Below, piece by piece: positions 30,564-40,118 of a stretch of DNA of 64,000 bases (within the stretch, counting starts at the first letter, position 1; each line of letters opens with the position of its first letter). The stretch covers positions 55,556-119,555 of the forward strand of contig JAQSXJ010000017.1 in assembly GCA_029256725.1 (NCBI GenBank), read 5' to 3'. Made by a program: the position numbers and the translations under genes. Source of the DNA: Anaerocolumna sp. Its GTDB lineage: Bacteria > Bacillota > Clostridia > Lachnospirales > Lachnospiraceae. The notes under the pieces are model-generated. The model searched no databases. It had not been told where the DNA came from and worked only from the letters and a program-made list of their open reading frames with translations.

Positions 30564-32060
30564 CTATTGATTAATATAACTTACAAACCCGTCAAAAGCT
30601 TTCTGTCCTTCATCATTTCGTTTATAGACTCCGGCATGCTCCAATACCTTCATAAATACAATCCCAATTTCCTGCTGAAGGATTTCTTCTATATTTTCAG
30701 GCGTAACAGAAGTATATTTTGGCAGGAATTCTTCCATCCACATTTTATGTTTGTATATAGCCTCCTCCTCTAAGATATCTCTTCCCGACAGGATTGCCTC
30801 ACGAAGCTCTTCCATCTCATCCTTCAAGCGGGCAGGCAATACCGCAAGACCCATTACCTCTATAAGTCCGATATTCTCTTTCTTAATGTGATGCAGCTCT
30901 CCATGCGGGTGATAGACCCCAAAAGGATGTTCATTTGTTGTTACATTGTTTCGAAGCACCAGGTCAAACTCATAGAAACCATTTTTCTTTCTGGCTATTG
31001 GTGTAATTGTGTTATGAGGTTCTAATTCCTTACCTGCCTTAACCAGTTCTTCTGCCTCTGCTGTATTTAGCAGTTTTCCTTCTAAATCAGAAAATGCATA
31101 CACGAAAGCGCTTTCATCAGTGTAACTTCTCCAGGCTTTTAAAATATAATCACCTAATTCCACCAGTTCCTCAGGGTCCTCGCTGCGAAGCCTGATAACA
31201 GACATCGGCCACTTAACAATCCCTGCCTGAACCTTCTCATATCCTTTTATCTTGAACTCTTTCTCAATCGGTGCCTTAGCCATTGCAAATTCATAATTAC
31301 CGCCCTGGAAATGGTCATGGGTAAGAATGGAACCGCCTACAATTGGGAGATCTGCATTAGATCCAACCATAGGGGTATGTTCACTATTTAACACGATACA
31401 GTGTTCGTTGTAATACACATAGGGTGAATACTGAAAACCAAAACCCTGATTATTAATAGTAATAGGTATTATTCTGTGATTCTGTCTGGCAGGATGATCT
31501 ACCCTTCCGGCATAACCTTCGTTTTCCACACAGAGGAGGCACTTAGGGTAACCGCTCTGTTTCTTTAACTTGGCTTCTGCTATGGCCTTAGGATCTTTTT
31601 CAGGTTTTGACAGATTAATGGTTATATCCATATTGCCGTATTCAGTTTCAGTTACCCATTTGATATCCTTAACAATTCGGTATCTTCTGATATAATCGGA
31701 GTCCTGGCTGAGTTCGTAGTAATAGTCCGTAGCTTTTTTAGGGTCTTCTTTGTAAAGGCAGTTAAAAGTTTTGATTATTTCGGAAGGTGCAGGAACCAGA
31801 AGTCCCATTATCTTTGTATCGAACAAATCTCTGTATACGATACTGTCGCTTTTTAATAAACCTTTTTCAGCAGCAAATTTAAGGATTCCATCTAATATTT
31901 CTTCTAAATCCATGGCAGAGGTATCTTTATCAGGCTCTTCATACTCCTCCAGCTCAAGGACTTCCAAAAGCTTATTTATGGTATAATACTTATCCTGTTT
32001 CTCTATTAAACCTGCAGTCAATGCATACTCAGTCAATGCTTTTATATATTCATTAATCAT
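30564..32060 (-). CDS. galT: UDP-glucose--hexose-1-phosphate uridylyltransferase (class II GalT)
   Basis: MGLLVPAPSEI, GGSILTHDHFQGG, GVYHPHGELHHIKKENIGLIEVMGLAVLPARL. Confidence 0.95.
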   Translation of the reverse strand: MINEYIKALTEYALTAGLIEKQDKYYTINKLLEVLELEEYEEPDKDTSAMDLEEILDGILKFAAEKGLLKSDSIVYRDLFDTKIMGLLVPAPSEIIKTFNCLYKEDPKKATDYYYELSQDSDYIRRYRIVKDIKWVTETEYGNMDITINLSKPEKDPKAIAEAKLKKQSGYPKCLLCVENEGYAGRVDHPARQNHRIIPITINNQGFGFQYSPYVYYNEHCIVLNSEHTPMVGSNADLPIVGGSILTHDHFQGGNYEFAMAKAPIEKEFKIKGYEKVQAGIVKWPMSVIRLRSEDPEELVELGDYILKAWRSYTDESAFVYAFSDLEGKLLNTAEAEELVKAGKELEPHNTITPIARKKNGFYEFDLVLRNNVTTNEHPFGVYHPHGELHHIKKENIGLIEVMGLAVLPARLKDEMEELREAILSGRDILEEEAIYKHKMWMEEFLPKYTSVTPENIEEILQQEIGIVFMKVLEHAGVYKRNDEGQKAFDGFVSYINQ

Positions 32061-32267
32061 ATTTCACACCCTTGCATATCACAGATTTGCCTGCGATACT
32101 GCCATAAATAAAACGAACAAAAGAATTTTCCGGCAACCTTTCATTTTCTATTTTTCTTTCGTTCTTACTTAGAGCGCGCCTGAAAACTCATTGCACCATT
32201 TGTATCACCCATCAAAGCACAAGCAATTTTCAGAACATACCCTAATATAAATTAAAAACATTACAGA

Positions 32268-33260
32268 TTATTTTGACTTATAACCTTCCGGATGGCTCTG
32301 ATGCCACTTCCAGGCAGTTGCAATAATTCCCTTAACATCTTCAAATTCAGGTTTCCAGCCAAGGATTTTTTTCGCTTTTTCACTGGAGGCAATGAGTTTG
32401 GCAGGATCTCCCGCTCTTCTAGGTGTAATAACAGCCGGTATCTTAGAGTCAGTAACCTCTTGTGCTGCCTCAACGATTTCCTTAACAGTGAAACCAACGC
32501 CGTTACCCAGGTTAAAGATATCGCTTTCGCCACCTTTTACCAGATAATCTACAGCAAGGATATGTGCCTGTGCCAGGTCTGTTACATGAATATAATCTCT
32601 TACACAGGTACCATCTTTTGTATCATAATCATCGCCATAGATGTTAACGGCTTCTCTTTTCTTATTGGGAACCTGAAGAACAAGAGGAATTAAATGAGTT
32701 TCCGGATTATGTGCTTCACCGATTTCGCCGCTCTTATGTGCACCACAAGCATTAAAGTAACGAAGTGATACATATTTTAACCCATGGGCCTTATCCGTCC
32801 ACTTAAACATCTTCTCCATGGAAAGCTTTGTCTCGCCATAGCAATTGGTAGGCTCTGTCTTATCCGTTTCCAGAATGGGTACTTTTTCAGGCTCTCCATA
32901 AGTAGCAGCTGTGGAAGAAAATACAATTTTCTTCACATCATGCGCTATCATGGATTCCAAGAGTACCTTTGTTCCATTAAGGTTATTATCATAGTATTTA
33001 AGGGGGTTGGTCATACTCTCGCCAACCAGGGAATTGGCAGCAAAATGAATTACCGCATCGATCTTTTCATTCTCAAATACACTGTCAACAAAATCTCTGT
33101 TACGGATATCCCCCTGGTAGAATCTTGCTTTCGGATGAACAGCTTCTTTATAGCCGGTTTCCAGATTATCTACGATTACCACATCTTCGCCTTTATCAAT
33201 CAATTCATATACTGTATGGGAACCAATATAGCCAGCTCCTCCTAATACTAAAACTGTCAT
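32268..33260 (-). CDS. galE: UDP-glucose 4-epimerase
   Basis: VLVLGGAGYIGSHTVYEL, SSTAATYGEP, YGETKLSMEKM. Confidence 0.96.
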   Translation of the reverse strand: MTVLVLGGAGYIGSHTVYELIDKGEDVVIVDNLETGYKEAVHPKARFYQGDIRNRDFVDSVFENEKIDAVIHFAANSLVGESMTNPLKYYDNNLNGTKVLLESMIAHDVKKIVFSSTAATYGEPEKVPILETDKTEPTNCYGETKLSMEKMFKWTDKAHGLKYVSLRYFNACGAHKSGEIGEAHNPETHLIPLVLQVPNKKREAVNIYGDDYDTKDGTCVRDYIHVTDLAQAHILAVDYLVKGGESDIFNLGNGVGFTVKEIVEAAQEVTDSKIPAVITPRRAGDPAKLIASSEKAKKILGWKPEFEDVKGIIATAWKWHQSHPEGYKSK

Positions 33261-33282
33261 ACTTTACCTCTCATTCCTCCGC

Positions 33283-33410
33283 CTTTATGCGGCATACGCT
33301 TTTATGCGATATCTTCCTTCATGCAGCATTTTTTCATACTGCATGTTATTTTATGCAGCATGCTATTTTATGCGGCATGTTATTTTATGCGGCATGTTAT
33401 TTTATGCCTT
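33283..33410. repeat. 17-bp tandem repeat array between galK and galE
   Basis: gcatgttattttatgc(a/g) repeated about 4 times from 33341, with degenerate gcat/atgc units back to about 33283. Confidence 0.85.
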
Positions 33411-33440
33411 ATCTCCACGCTATTGTTTAATATTAATTTC

Positions 33441-34601
33441 TTATAATCTTACAGGGCCATCTCCCACTTCAACTACATAGAAATCAGCCTTATAACCGAT
33501 TTTATCTTCATAAATCTTACCAACATTTTCGATATAGGTATCAACGTTAGCGTTTTCAACAATACTTACAGTACATCCCCCAAAACCAGCTCCTGTCATA
33601 CGAGCTCCAATTACACCTTCTTGTGCCCAGGAAGCTTCTACAAGAGTATCAAGCTCTATTCCTGTTACCTCATAGTCATCTCTTAAAGATACATGAGAAG
33701 CATTCATCAGTTCACCAAATAAGGTTATATTTCCAACTTCTAAGGCTTTTACAGCTTTAACAGTTCTTTGATTTTCGTAAACTGCATGTTTTGCACGTTG
33801 TGTACGAACAGGGTCACCGATTATATCTTTGTGTTTTTCAAATTCTTCTTCTGTAAGTTCACCAAGAGATCTAATGTCTAACTTAGTCTGCAGAGATGCG
33901 AGTGCATCTTCACATTCCTGTCTTCTCTCATTGTATTTGGAATCGCCAAGGCCTCTTTTCTTGTTGCTGCAAGCGATAACAATCTTTGCATTCTCAAGCT
34001 TGATCGGTGCATATTCATAAGCCAGATTGCTGGTATCTAAGAATATAGCATTATCTTTTTTGCCCATAGCAATGGCAAACTGGTCCATAATACCGCAATT
34101 AACTCCAATGAAGTTGTTTTCTGCATACTGGCTTACCAAAGCAATATCAATAAGGCTGATATCCAGTCCGAAAAGTTCTTTTGCAATAAAACCTGTAAGT
34201 ACTTCTACAGAGGCAGAAGAGGATAATCCGGAGGCATTGGGTATGTTACCGAAATATAATAGATCCATACCTTCATCTATTACAAAGCCTCTTTCCTGTA
34301 AAGTCTTAATAACTCCCTTAGGGTAATTAGCCCAGTCATCTTTCTTATCATAGGTAAGACCTTCAAGTGATACGCTGATTACTCCAAGTTCTTTAAAGTT
34401 CAGGGAATAGAATCTTAATACCTTCTCACCATTTTTTCTTGCTGCTCCGTACGTACCAATGGTCAGTGCACAGGGAAACACATGTCCACCGTTATAATCT
34501 GTATGCTCTCCAATTAAATTAACTCTGCCCGGAGCAAAAAATAGCTCAGGTTCATTACCTCCAAATACTTCCTGAAAACTTGCTACTAATTCCTTCTTCA
34601 T
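33441..34601 (-). CDS. galK: Galactokinase
   Basis: FFAPGRVNLIGEHTDYNGGHVFPCAL, GLSSSASVEV, MTGAGFGGCTVSIV. Confidence 0.96.
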   Translation of the reverse strand: MKKELVASFQEVFGGNEPELFFAPGRVNLIGEHTDYNGGHVFPCALTIGTYGAARKNGEKVLRFYSLNFKELGVISVSLEGLTYDKKDDWANYPKGVIKTLQERGFVIDEGMDLLYFGNIPNASGLSSSASVEVLTGFIAKELFGLDISLIDIALVSQYAENNFIGVNCGIMDQFAIAMGKKDNAIFLDTSNLAYEYAPIKLENAKIVIACSNKKRGLGDSKYNERRQECEDALASLQTKLDIRSLGELTEEEFEKHKDIIGDPVRTQRAKHAVYENQRTVKAVKALEVGNITLFGELMNASHVSLRDDYEVTGIELDTLVEASWAQEGVIGARMTGAGFGGCTVSIVENANVDTYIENVGKIYEDKIGYKADFYVVEVGDGPVRL

Positions 34602-34690
34602 TGTAAACTCCTATCTGTATGCTCTAGCACACTTATAATCAGGCTATGATCTCCTGTTATTCTTACTAATATCAAATGTTACTTTTAATG

Positions 34691-34876
34691 ATACTCTTAT
34701 ACTTATTATGCTCTTAAGCTTTTGTTATGCTCTTATGCTTTGTTATGCTCTTATGCTTTTGTTATACTCTTTTACTTTTGCTATACTCTTTTACTTTTGC
34801 TATACTCTTAAGCTGTTGTTATACTCTTTTACTTTTGTTATACTCTTATACTTTTGTTATACTCATGCTACTTGTA
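34691..34876. repeat. ~19-bp tandem repeat array (about 10 units) upstream of galK
   Basis: Units of form at(g/a)ctctt(..)(g/a)cttttg(t/c)t repeated head to tail. Confidence 0.88.
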
Positions 34877-34892
34877 ATCCTTGAACGAAATA

Positions 34893-35813
34893 TCAAAAAA
34901 CTAGTTTCATACGAATATCTTGCTGATAATCTCCAAAGCCGTTTCCAAATAAGTTAACCCCGCCTACATGGACAGCATCCTCTTTAATCCCAAGTCTTAC
35001 GGATATATAAGCGTTGGCAGCCAGTTCATAAGTATCAATTGTTCTGTTATTAACCGGCATATCATCAATAAAAGTTCCCTCCTCTGATAATTTCCAGGTC
35101 TTTAAAACTCCAAACTGGGAATTTTTATCAGGCCACCAGGTAGGATTGAACTTACCTCTTCTTCCTCCAAAATCCCCCGGACAAGTCCAGGTTCCGGCTT
35201 CAATGCCGTTAATCCAAAGTGTTATATCAGAAGGATAGTTCAGGTTATACTCATGATCTTCGGAACACAGCTCCATTGATATTTCCATTCTCTTAATCTG
35301 TCTGCTGGTCAGCAGATAGTTAGGGAAACGGTATTCCACATATCCTTTACCAAACCACAAAAGTTTGGCACCGGTTCTACCTGGGTTATAGAAACATCTG
35401 GGTTCATCTTCTTCATCAATATGATTCTTCTCATTAACAATTCCGCAGGTTGGCTCCACATAATAGTCAACAAAATTGCCTATTGGCATATTTATTATTT
35501 CTGAATCCTCTTCCCTGTTCGTTTCCATGTTAAGTTCCAGTGATCTTAATTCCCTTTTGCATATTTTCATAGAACCTCTTACTGCCGGAACCAGTTCGGT
35601 TGCTATGAGCCCCGCCTCTTCTAACAGCTTAACATGAGTTGCAGCAGAAGACTGGGGGAGATTTAACTGCTCTGCGATTTCATTGATGTTATAATTACCT
35701 CTGCACAAAAGCTTTAATATTTCCAGCCTTATTTCTGCTGATAATGCCTTGGCAGTAAGTGCCATTTTCTCTGTATCATCTAAATCTAATCTGATGATTT
35801 TACTCAATATCAC
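34893..35813 (-). CDS. ArsR-like HTH regulator fused to a large C-terminal domain
   Basis: ALSAEIRLEILKLLCRGNYNINEIAEQLNLPQSSAATHVKLLEEAGLI then ~200 aa with W/G-rich beta-type sequence. Confidence 0.82.
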   Translation of the reverse strand: MILSKIIRLDLDDTEKMALTAKALSAEIRLEILKLLCRGNYNINEIAEQLNLPQSSAATHVKLLEEAGLIATELVPAVRGSMKICKRELRSLELNMETNREEDSEIINMPIGNFVDYYVEPTCGIVNEKNHIDEEDEPRCFYNPGRTGAKLLWFGKGYVEYRFPNYLLTSRQIKRMEISMELCSEDHEYNLNYPSDITLWINGIEAGTWTCPGDFGGRRGKFNPTWWPDKNSQFGVLKTWKLSEEGTFIDDMPVNNRTIDTYELAANAYISVRLGIKEDAVHVGGVNLFGNGFGDYQQDIRMKLVF

Positions 35814-36092
35814 CGCTCCTTTTATATCAGGATTTTTGATATAAACTTATTTTCTTGTTATGAATATAATATCATAATTCTATGAAAAAGAAAAGTATAT
35901 AGTAACAGTTTGCAACATTTTAACAAAAAAAATAAGCCCATGTATTTTTTGGATTTCTACAATAGGCTATAACACTGTCTTTCCCGTTGAACTTAAAAAA
36001 GCCGGTAGTATTATCATACTCACGGCTAACAAAAATTTTAATACTTCCCACCAAACAGACAGGATTACCCTTTAAAAAATCTGACATTTTTA

Positions 36093-37775
36093 TTATTGTA
36101 TATACCCATAACCCCAATCTCTGTTTGGGTATTTCATATCCCGTCTTCTGACGCCATTGATCATTAAACTATTCTTAATGGCAGCTGTAGTCAACAATCG
36201 GCTGTCATTGTGGCTTAACCCTTCTTCCATTAGTCCTGCACAGATACCCGCAGCATAAGCAACCGCCAGACAAGTTCCAGATATAGGTACTATGGTATTA
36301 TGAATAGTTGGTGCAAGAAGATTAATGCCCGGCGCTGTAATCGTGGGTTTCGGCAAATTCATGGAAGTAAACCCTCTTCCGGTAAATGGTGCAAGAGTGA
36401 TGCTTACAGGTTCATAGGCACTAATTGTTATAGGAAAATCTGCATTCCCGGGACCAGATATCGTTGTATAAGGATCAGCATTATAGAAAAACGTTTCCTC
36501 AGAGATAAAGTTTCTTATAGGCAGCCACATATGAAATTCCGTCTCCAAATTATCCGTACCTGATACGATAAACTGCCAGACACCATCCGTTATATTTCGA
36601 AATCGAAACATTATAAGCTGCTGTTCTGAATATGCTTCACTATTATAACTGTCTATAAAAACTACCATATCATGATACATTATGCTTATATTACGTTGGG
36701 AAGCAAAATCAGACTTAAGATCATATATAATTTCACCGCCCGGTGCTATAAGTCTTACGTTTAGCAGACTGGGAAGTACTCCCCACATTTCAGCCGTGAA
36801 ATTTTTATCTTCTTTCCCAACGTTTAGATACACTGTATCAGAATTAAAAGGCGGAGTGAGCAGCCGGAAATAATGATGGCTCTGATCCCCTTCATTCCCT
36901 GAGGCCAGCAGAATGCATATGCCTGGTTTGTTGGTATTCTCATTAATATAGTTGCTTATGATATCTTCCCCTTTATGAGAACCTTGGGAAGAACTTACCC
37001 CCAAACAGATAACAACAGGTTTTTTCAGTCTTTCTGCTGCTCTTATCAGATATTCGATACCCATCATAATATCATTTTGCTGAAAACAAACCTCATCTTT
37101 TGGAATACCATAGAAATCCATAAGATAACTTTTGGCTGGTTTTAACTTCACAACAGCTAGGTTTGCTCCTGGTACTACTCCTAATACATCAATAATATCA
37201 TCTGATAATCCGGTAGCGACCCCTGCCATAGCCGTTCCTTCACCAATCAGATCAATTGACGGCACGATATCCAACGGATTATTAGAAGCTAAAGCACTGT
37301 TGATGTCTGCTGCCGAATATTCCGTGCCATAATAAAAATCTTTGGGATAATTATTACTTATAATTGTCTGATCCCATATCATTTCAATCTTCGTTGTATT
37401 ATCCTCTCTGATAAATATCCGATTCCTGTAATCAATTCCCGTATCAATAATCCCAATCACGATTCCAACACCAGAATTTTCACTGGTATTTACGCTATGT
37501 GCACTAACGCCTTCTACCCTACCCGTAAGAAAAGCAGTAAGTCCGAAACACTTTGGCAGGATATGATAACCGAATTCCTGAACTGCATTTTCATTAAAAT
37601 CTTTAACAGGTATATGCACCACCGCATACTTATCATTAATCAAATTATAAGTATAATCATGATAACGTTCAAAAAACTGCAGATTATTACTGTATTCCAC
37701 AACTAAATCAGCAAATGCCTCACTTATTATCGTATGTCTTTCCCACTCATTCATATCATACCGGCTCCTTGGCAT
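36093..37775 (-). CDS. Subtilase (S8) family protein, predicted catalytically inactive
   Basis: S8 scaffold GIVIGIIDTGIDY and LASGNEGDQSHHYF; active-site motifs changed to GEGTAMAG (His->Glu) and SGTCLAVAYAAG (Ser->Cys). Confidence 0.85.
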   Translation of the reverse strand: MPRSRYDMNEWERHTIISEAFADLVVEYSNNLQFFERYHDYTYNLINDKYAVVHIPVKDFNENAVQEFGYHILPKCFGLTAFLTGRVEGVSAHSVNTSENSGVGIVIGIIDTGIDYRNRIFIREDNTTKIEMIWDQTIISNNYPKDFYYGTEYSAADINSALASNNPLDIVPSIDLIGEGTAMAGVATGLSDDIIDVLGVVPGANLAVVKLKPAKSYLMDFYGIPKDEVCFQQNDIMMGIEYLIRAAERLKKPVVICLGVSSSQGSHKGEDIISNYINENTNKPGICILLASGNEGDQSHHYFRLLTPPFNSDTVYLNVGKEDKNFTAEMWGVLPSLLNVRLIAPGGEIIYDLKSDFASQRNISIMYHDMVVFIDSYNSEAYSEQQLIMFRFRNITDGVWQFIVSGTDNLETEFHMWLPIRNFISEETFFYNADPYTTISGPGNADFPITISAYEPVSITLAPFTGRGFTSMNLPKPTITAPGINLLAPTIHNTIVPISGTCLAVAYAAGICAGLMEEGLSHNDSRLLTTAAIKNSLMINGVRRRDMKYPNRDWGYGYIQ

Positions 37776-37955
37776 GGCTTAATACTTAACAGTTTAGCAT
37801 TATGCAATAATTACTAATAACTTATGATGTTTTTTTGCATATGTTTCCTTTCGTACTAAATTTCTTAAAGTAATTTGCCGGTTTGTAAAACCTTTCGCTA
37901 TCAGAGAATTTCAGGAATTATGCAGGCAGAACCGGCAAAGCTTTTAAGGCGATTA

Positions 37956-39014
37956 TTAACGCCTGCCATCTCTAACTATTAAAGTGCTATACCCCATCTG
38001 TCTTAAGGCATCCTCTTCTTTGGCCGCTTCATCAAGATTGCTAAAACTACCCGTAGTTACAGCGTAAACCTCACCCTGTCTTATGATATCTGCCGGTATA
38101 CCGTTCTCCATCAAATTCCTGATCAAGTTGTTGGCATTATTAATATCATTGAACAAACCAAGCTGAATGTGATAAACCGGCTGTTCACCATTCTCACCAT
38201 CCCTAAAATCCGTATCCGTTTCAGATTCTTCGCTCATACCATTATTCTCTTGATTGCTTCGATTTTGGCTACTTCCATTCTGCCTTTCTCCATTTTGATT
38301 ATCATTCTGTGATCTGTCATTCCTCATATCCTCATTCTGATAATCTCCGTTGCGAGGTCTGCCATTCCGAGAATTTTCATTTTGATATCCATTGGGAGAA
38401 CTGCCATTTTGAGCATTCTCATTATACATATCCTCTTCATTGTAATACTCATCCTCAGAATATTCCTCACCACTGTCTGCATTCTCACCAAGAGTATCCA
38501 GTATAGCTGCTGCTATTGCATAAGCGATTTCATCAAATCTTTCATCGAATAAAGTATTATCTGAGTCTGTGTTAATAAATCCCACTTCAACTAATACTGC
38601 CGGCATATTTGTTCTTCGCAGAACAGCCAGATCTGTCCTCACGGTTATACCAAGATCAGAAAACCCCACTTCTTCAAGCTCTTGATTAATATTTGCCGCA
38701 AGCACTGCCGAAGGATCATCCATATCATATACAAGTGATTGAACACCGCTGTAGGTATTCGGTGTAGGACTTGAATTTCTATGAATAGAAACGAAATAAT
38801 CTGCGCCTTCCAGATTAGCCATATATGCTCTTTCTAAGGGCGATACATAGATATCATCTACTCTGGTATACAGTACGTCCACTCCGTTGTTATTAAGTAT
38901 TTCACCTATTTCCAGTGTCAGGTCAAGGTTATCGTATTTTTCCATTCGTCCAAAATACACTGCACCGTTGTCATAACCGCCATGTCCGGCATCTAGAATT
39001 ATTCGATTAGCCAT
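37956..39014 (-). CDS. N-acetylmuramoyl-L-alanine amidase with low-complexity linker and SPOR-like C-terminal domain
   Basis: RIILDAGHGGYDNGAVYFG...VSIHRNSSP...PAVLVEVGFINTDSD; C-terminal YHIQLGLFNDINNANNLIRNL...YAVTTGSFSNLDEA. Confidence 0.92.
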   Translation of the reverse strand: MANRIILDAGHGGYDNGAVYFGRMEKYDNLDLTLEIGEILNNNGVDVLYTRVDDIYVSPLERAYMANLEGADYFVSIHRNSSPTPNTYSGVQSLVYDMDDPSAVLAANINQELEEVGFSDLGITVRTDLAVLRRTNMPAVLVEVGFINTDSDNTLFDERFDEIAYAIAAAILDTLGENADSGEEYSEDEYYNEEDMYNENAQNGSSPNGYQNENSRNGRPRNGDYQNEDMRNDRSQNDNQNGERQNGSSQNRSNQENNGMSEESETDTDFRDGENGEQPVYHIQLGLFNDINNANNLIRNLMENGIPADIIRQGEVYAVTTGSFSNLDEAAKEEDALRQMGYSTLIVRDGRR

Positions 39015-39173
39015 AGATAGCCTCAAAGTAATCTTTTAGCCTATCATATGCCACAGCCAAGTCCCTTGTTACTCTTACAAATGTACATATATTCTGACTC
39101 CATTGATAGCAATATTAACTTTCTGTATATTTACGTAATCAACAGAGTTTAAGCCAATTCATGATTTTCTCTA

Positions 39174-39229
39174 AAGAACAAGGGGCTGTTACATCAACAT
39201 TGTTTAAAATGCAACAGCCCCTTGTTCTT
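39174..39229. terminator. Strong hairpin downstream of the GNAT gene
   Basis: Perfect 17-bp stem aagaacaaggggctgtt / aacagccccttgttctt. Confidence 0.6.
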
Positions 39230-40103
39230 ATATTTTCTTATAATGATAATCATATTGTTCTAAAATAGTAAATCCGAAATCTTTATATAGTTGAAAGGCT
39301 TCCATGCTCTCACTTTCAACCTGCAAAATAACTTTTTCTCTTCCCATATCTTTAAGCGCTGACAAGGTCCATACAAGAAAAGCTCTGCCAAAGCCCTTCC
39401 TCCTGTTCTTCTTATTGATACCAAAACCGTAGATGGAGGCATCCATACTGCCAAGATGAAGACTTAAGGTACCAATCGCTGTCCCTTCTGTACGCAAAAG
39501 AAAGGTCTGTGTTCCGGAATCCTTAAGAGAAAGTTCCATCATTTCCTGAACTGTTTCGTGTTCCCATTCAAAAATTTCTTGGAATACTTCAGTCCCTTCC
39601 ACAAGATTATTCTTCGTAAGCTGCTCTACAGTATAATTCTCTTTAAAGACCTCTTGATACTCTTTATAGCTCATATCAAGCTTTATCTCATAAGACATCA
39701 AATAATCCGATCTGCCTGATTTTGCTTTTAATGCTTCTGCACAGGCCTTGCCGGAAATACTATTATTTTCAACGACTAATACTGCAATGGAAATATGATA
39801 TTTCTTAAGTTCCTTAATCGCCTCCGCATAAAGAGATTTAAAATAACCCTGCCTTCTGTACGAAGGCAGGGTATAGGCTGAAATCTCGGCTTCATCCGGA
39901 TAAGGTTGATATAGTATCAGGACACTTGCAAGAACATTCTTCTGGTAGAAGCAATAGTAACTCTTAAGTTCGGGAGAATAATTGTCCTCCTCTTCTAAAA
40001 CCGGCAGCCGCTTAAGTTTGTCATATTCATTACAGGCAGTAATCAATTGATTTATTTCTTCTCTTTGTTTTTCATTCAAAGTGTGAAGTGTAATAATCGA
40101 CAT
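39228..40103 (-). CDS. Tandem GNAT-type N-acetyltransferase
   Basis: YTLPSYRRQGYFKSLYAEAIKELKKY and NKKNRRKGFGRAFLVWTLSALKDMG. Confidence 0.88.
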   Translation of the reverse strand: MSIITLHTLNEKQREEINQLITACNEYDKLKRLPVLEEEDNYSPELKSYYCFYQKNVLASVLILYQPYPDEAEISAYTLPSYRRQGYFKSLYAEAIKELKKYHISIAVLVVENNSISGKACAEALKAKSGRSDYLMSYEIKLDMSYKEYQEVFKENYTVEQLTKNNLVEGTEVFQEIFEWEHETVQEMMELSLKDSGTQTFLLRTEGTAIGTLSLHLGSMDASIYGFGINKKNRRKGFGRAFLVWTLSALKDMGREKVILQVESESMEAFQLYKDFGFTILEQYDYHYKKI

Positions 40104-40118
40104 ATACTCCCGCCTTTA

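Noticed and set aside
31103-31116. cre-like sequence CGAAAGCGCTTTCA inside galT
   Set aside because: Within a conserved coding region and one mismatch; could be chance
33125-33430. Plus-strand 101-aa ORF over the galE start and the 17-bp array
   Set aside because: Composition comes from tandem repeats and antisense galE
35920-36117. 65-aa minus ORF overlapping the 3' end of the pseudoprotease gene
   Set aside because: No RBS and no recognisable motif; kept as unproven
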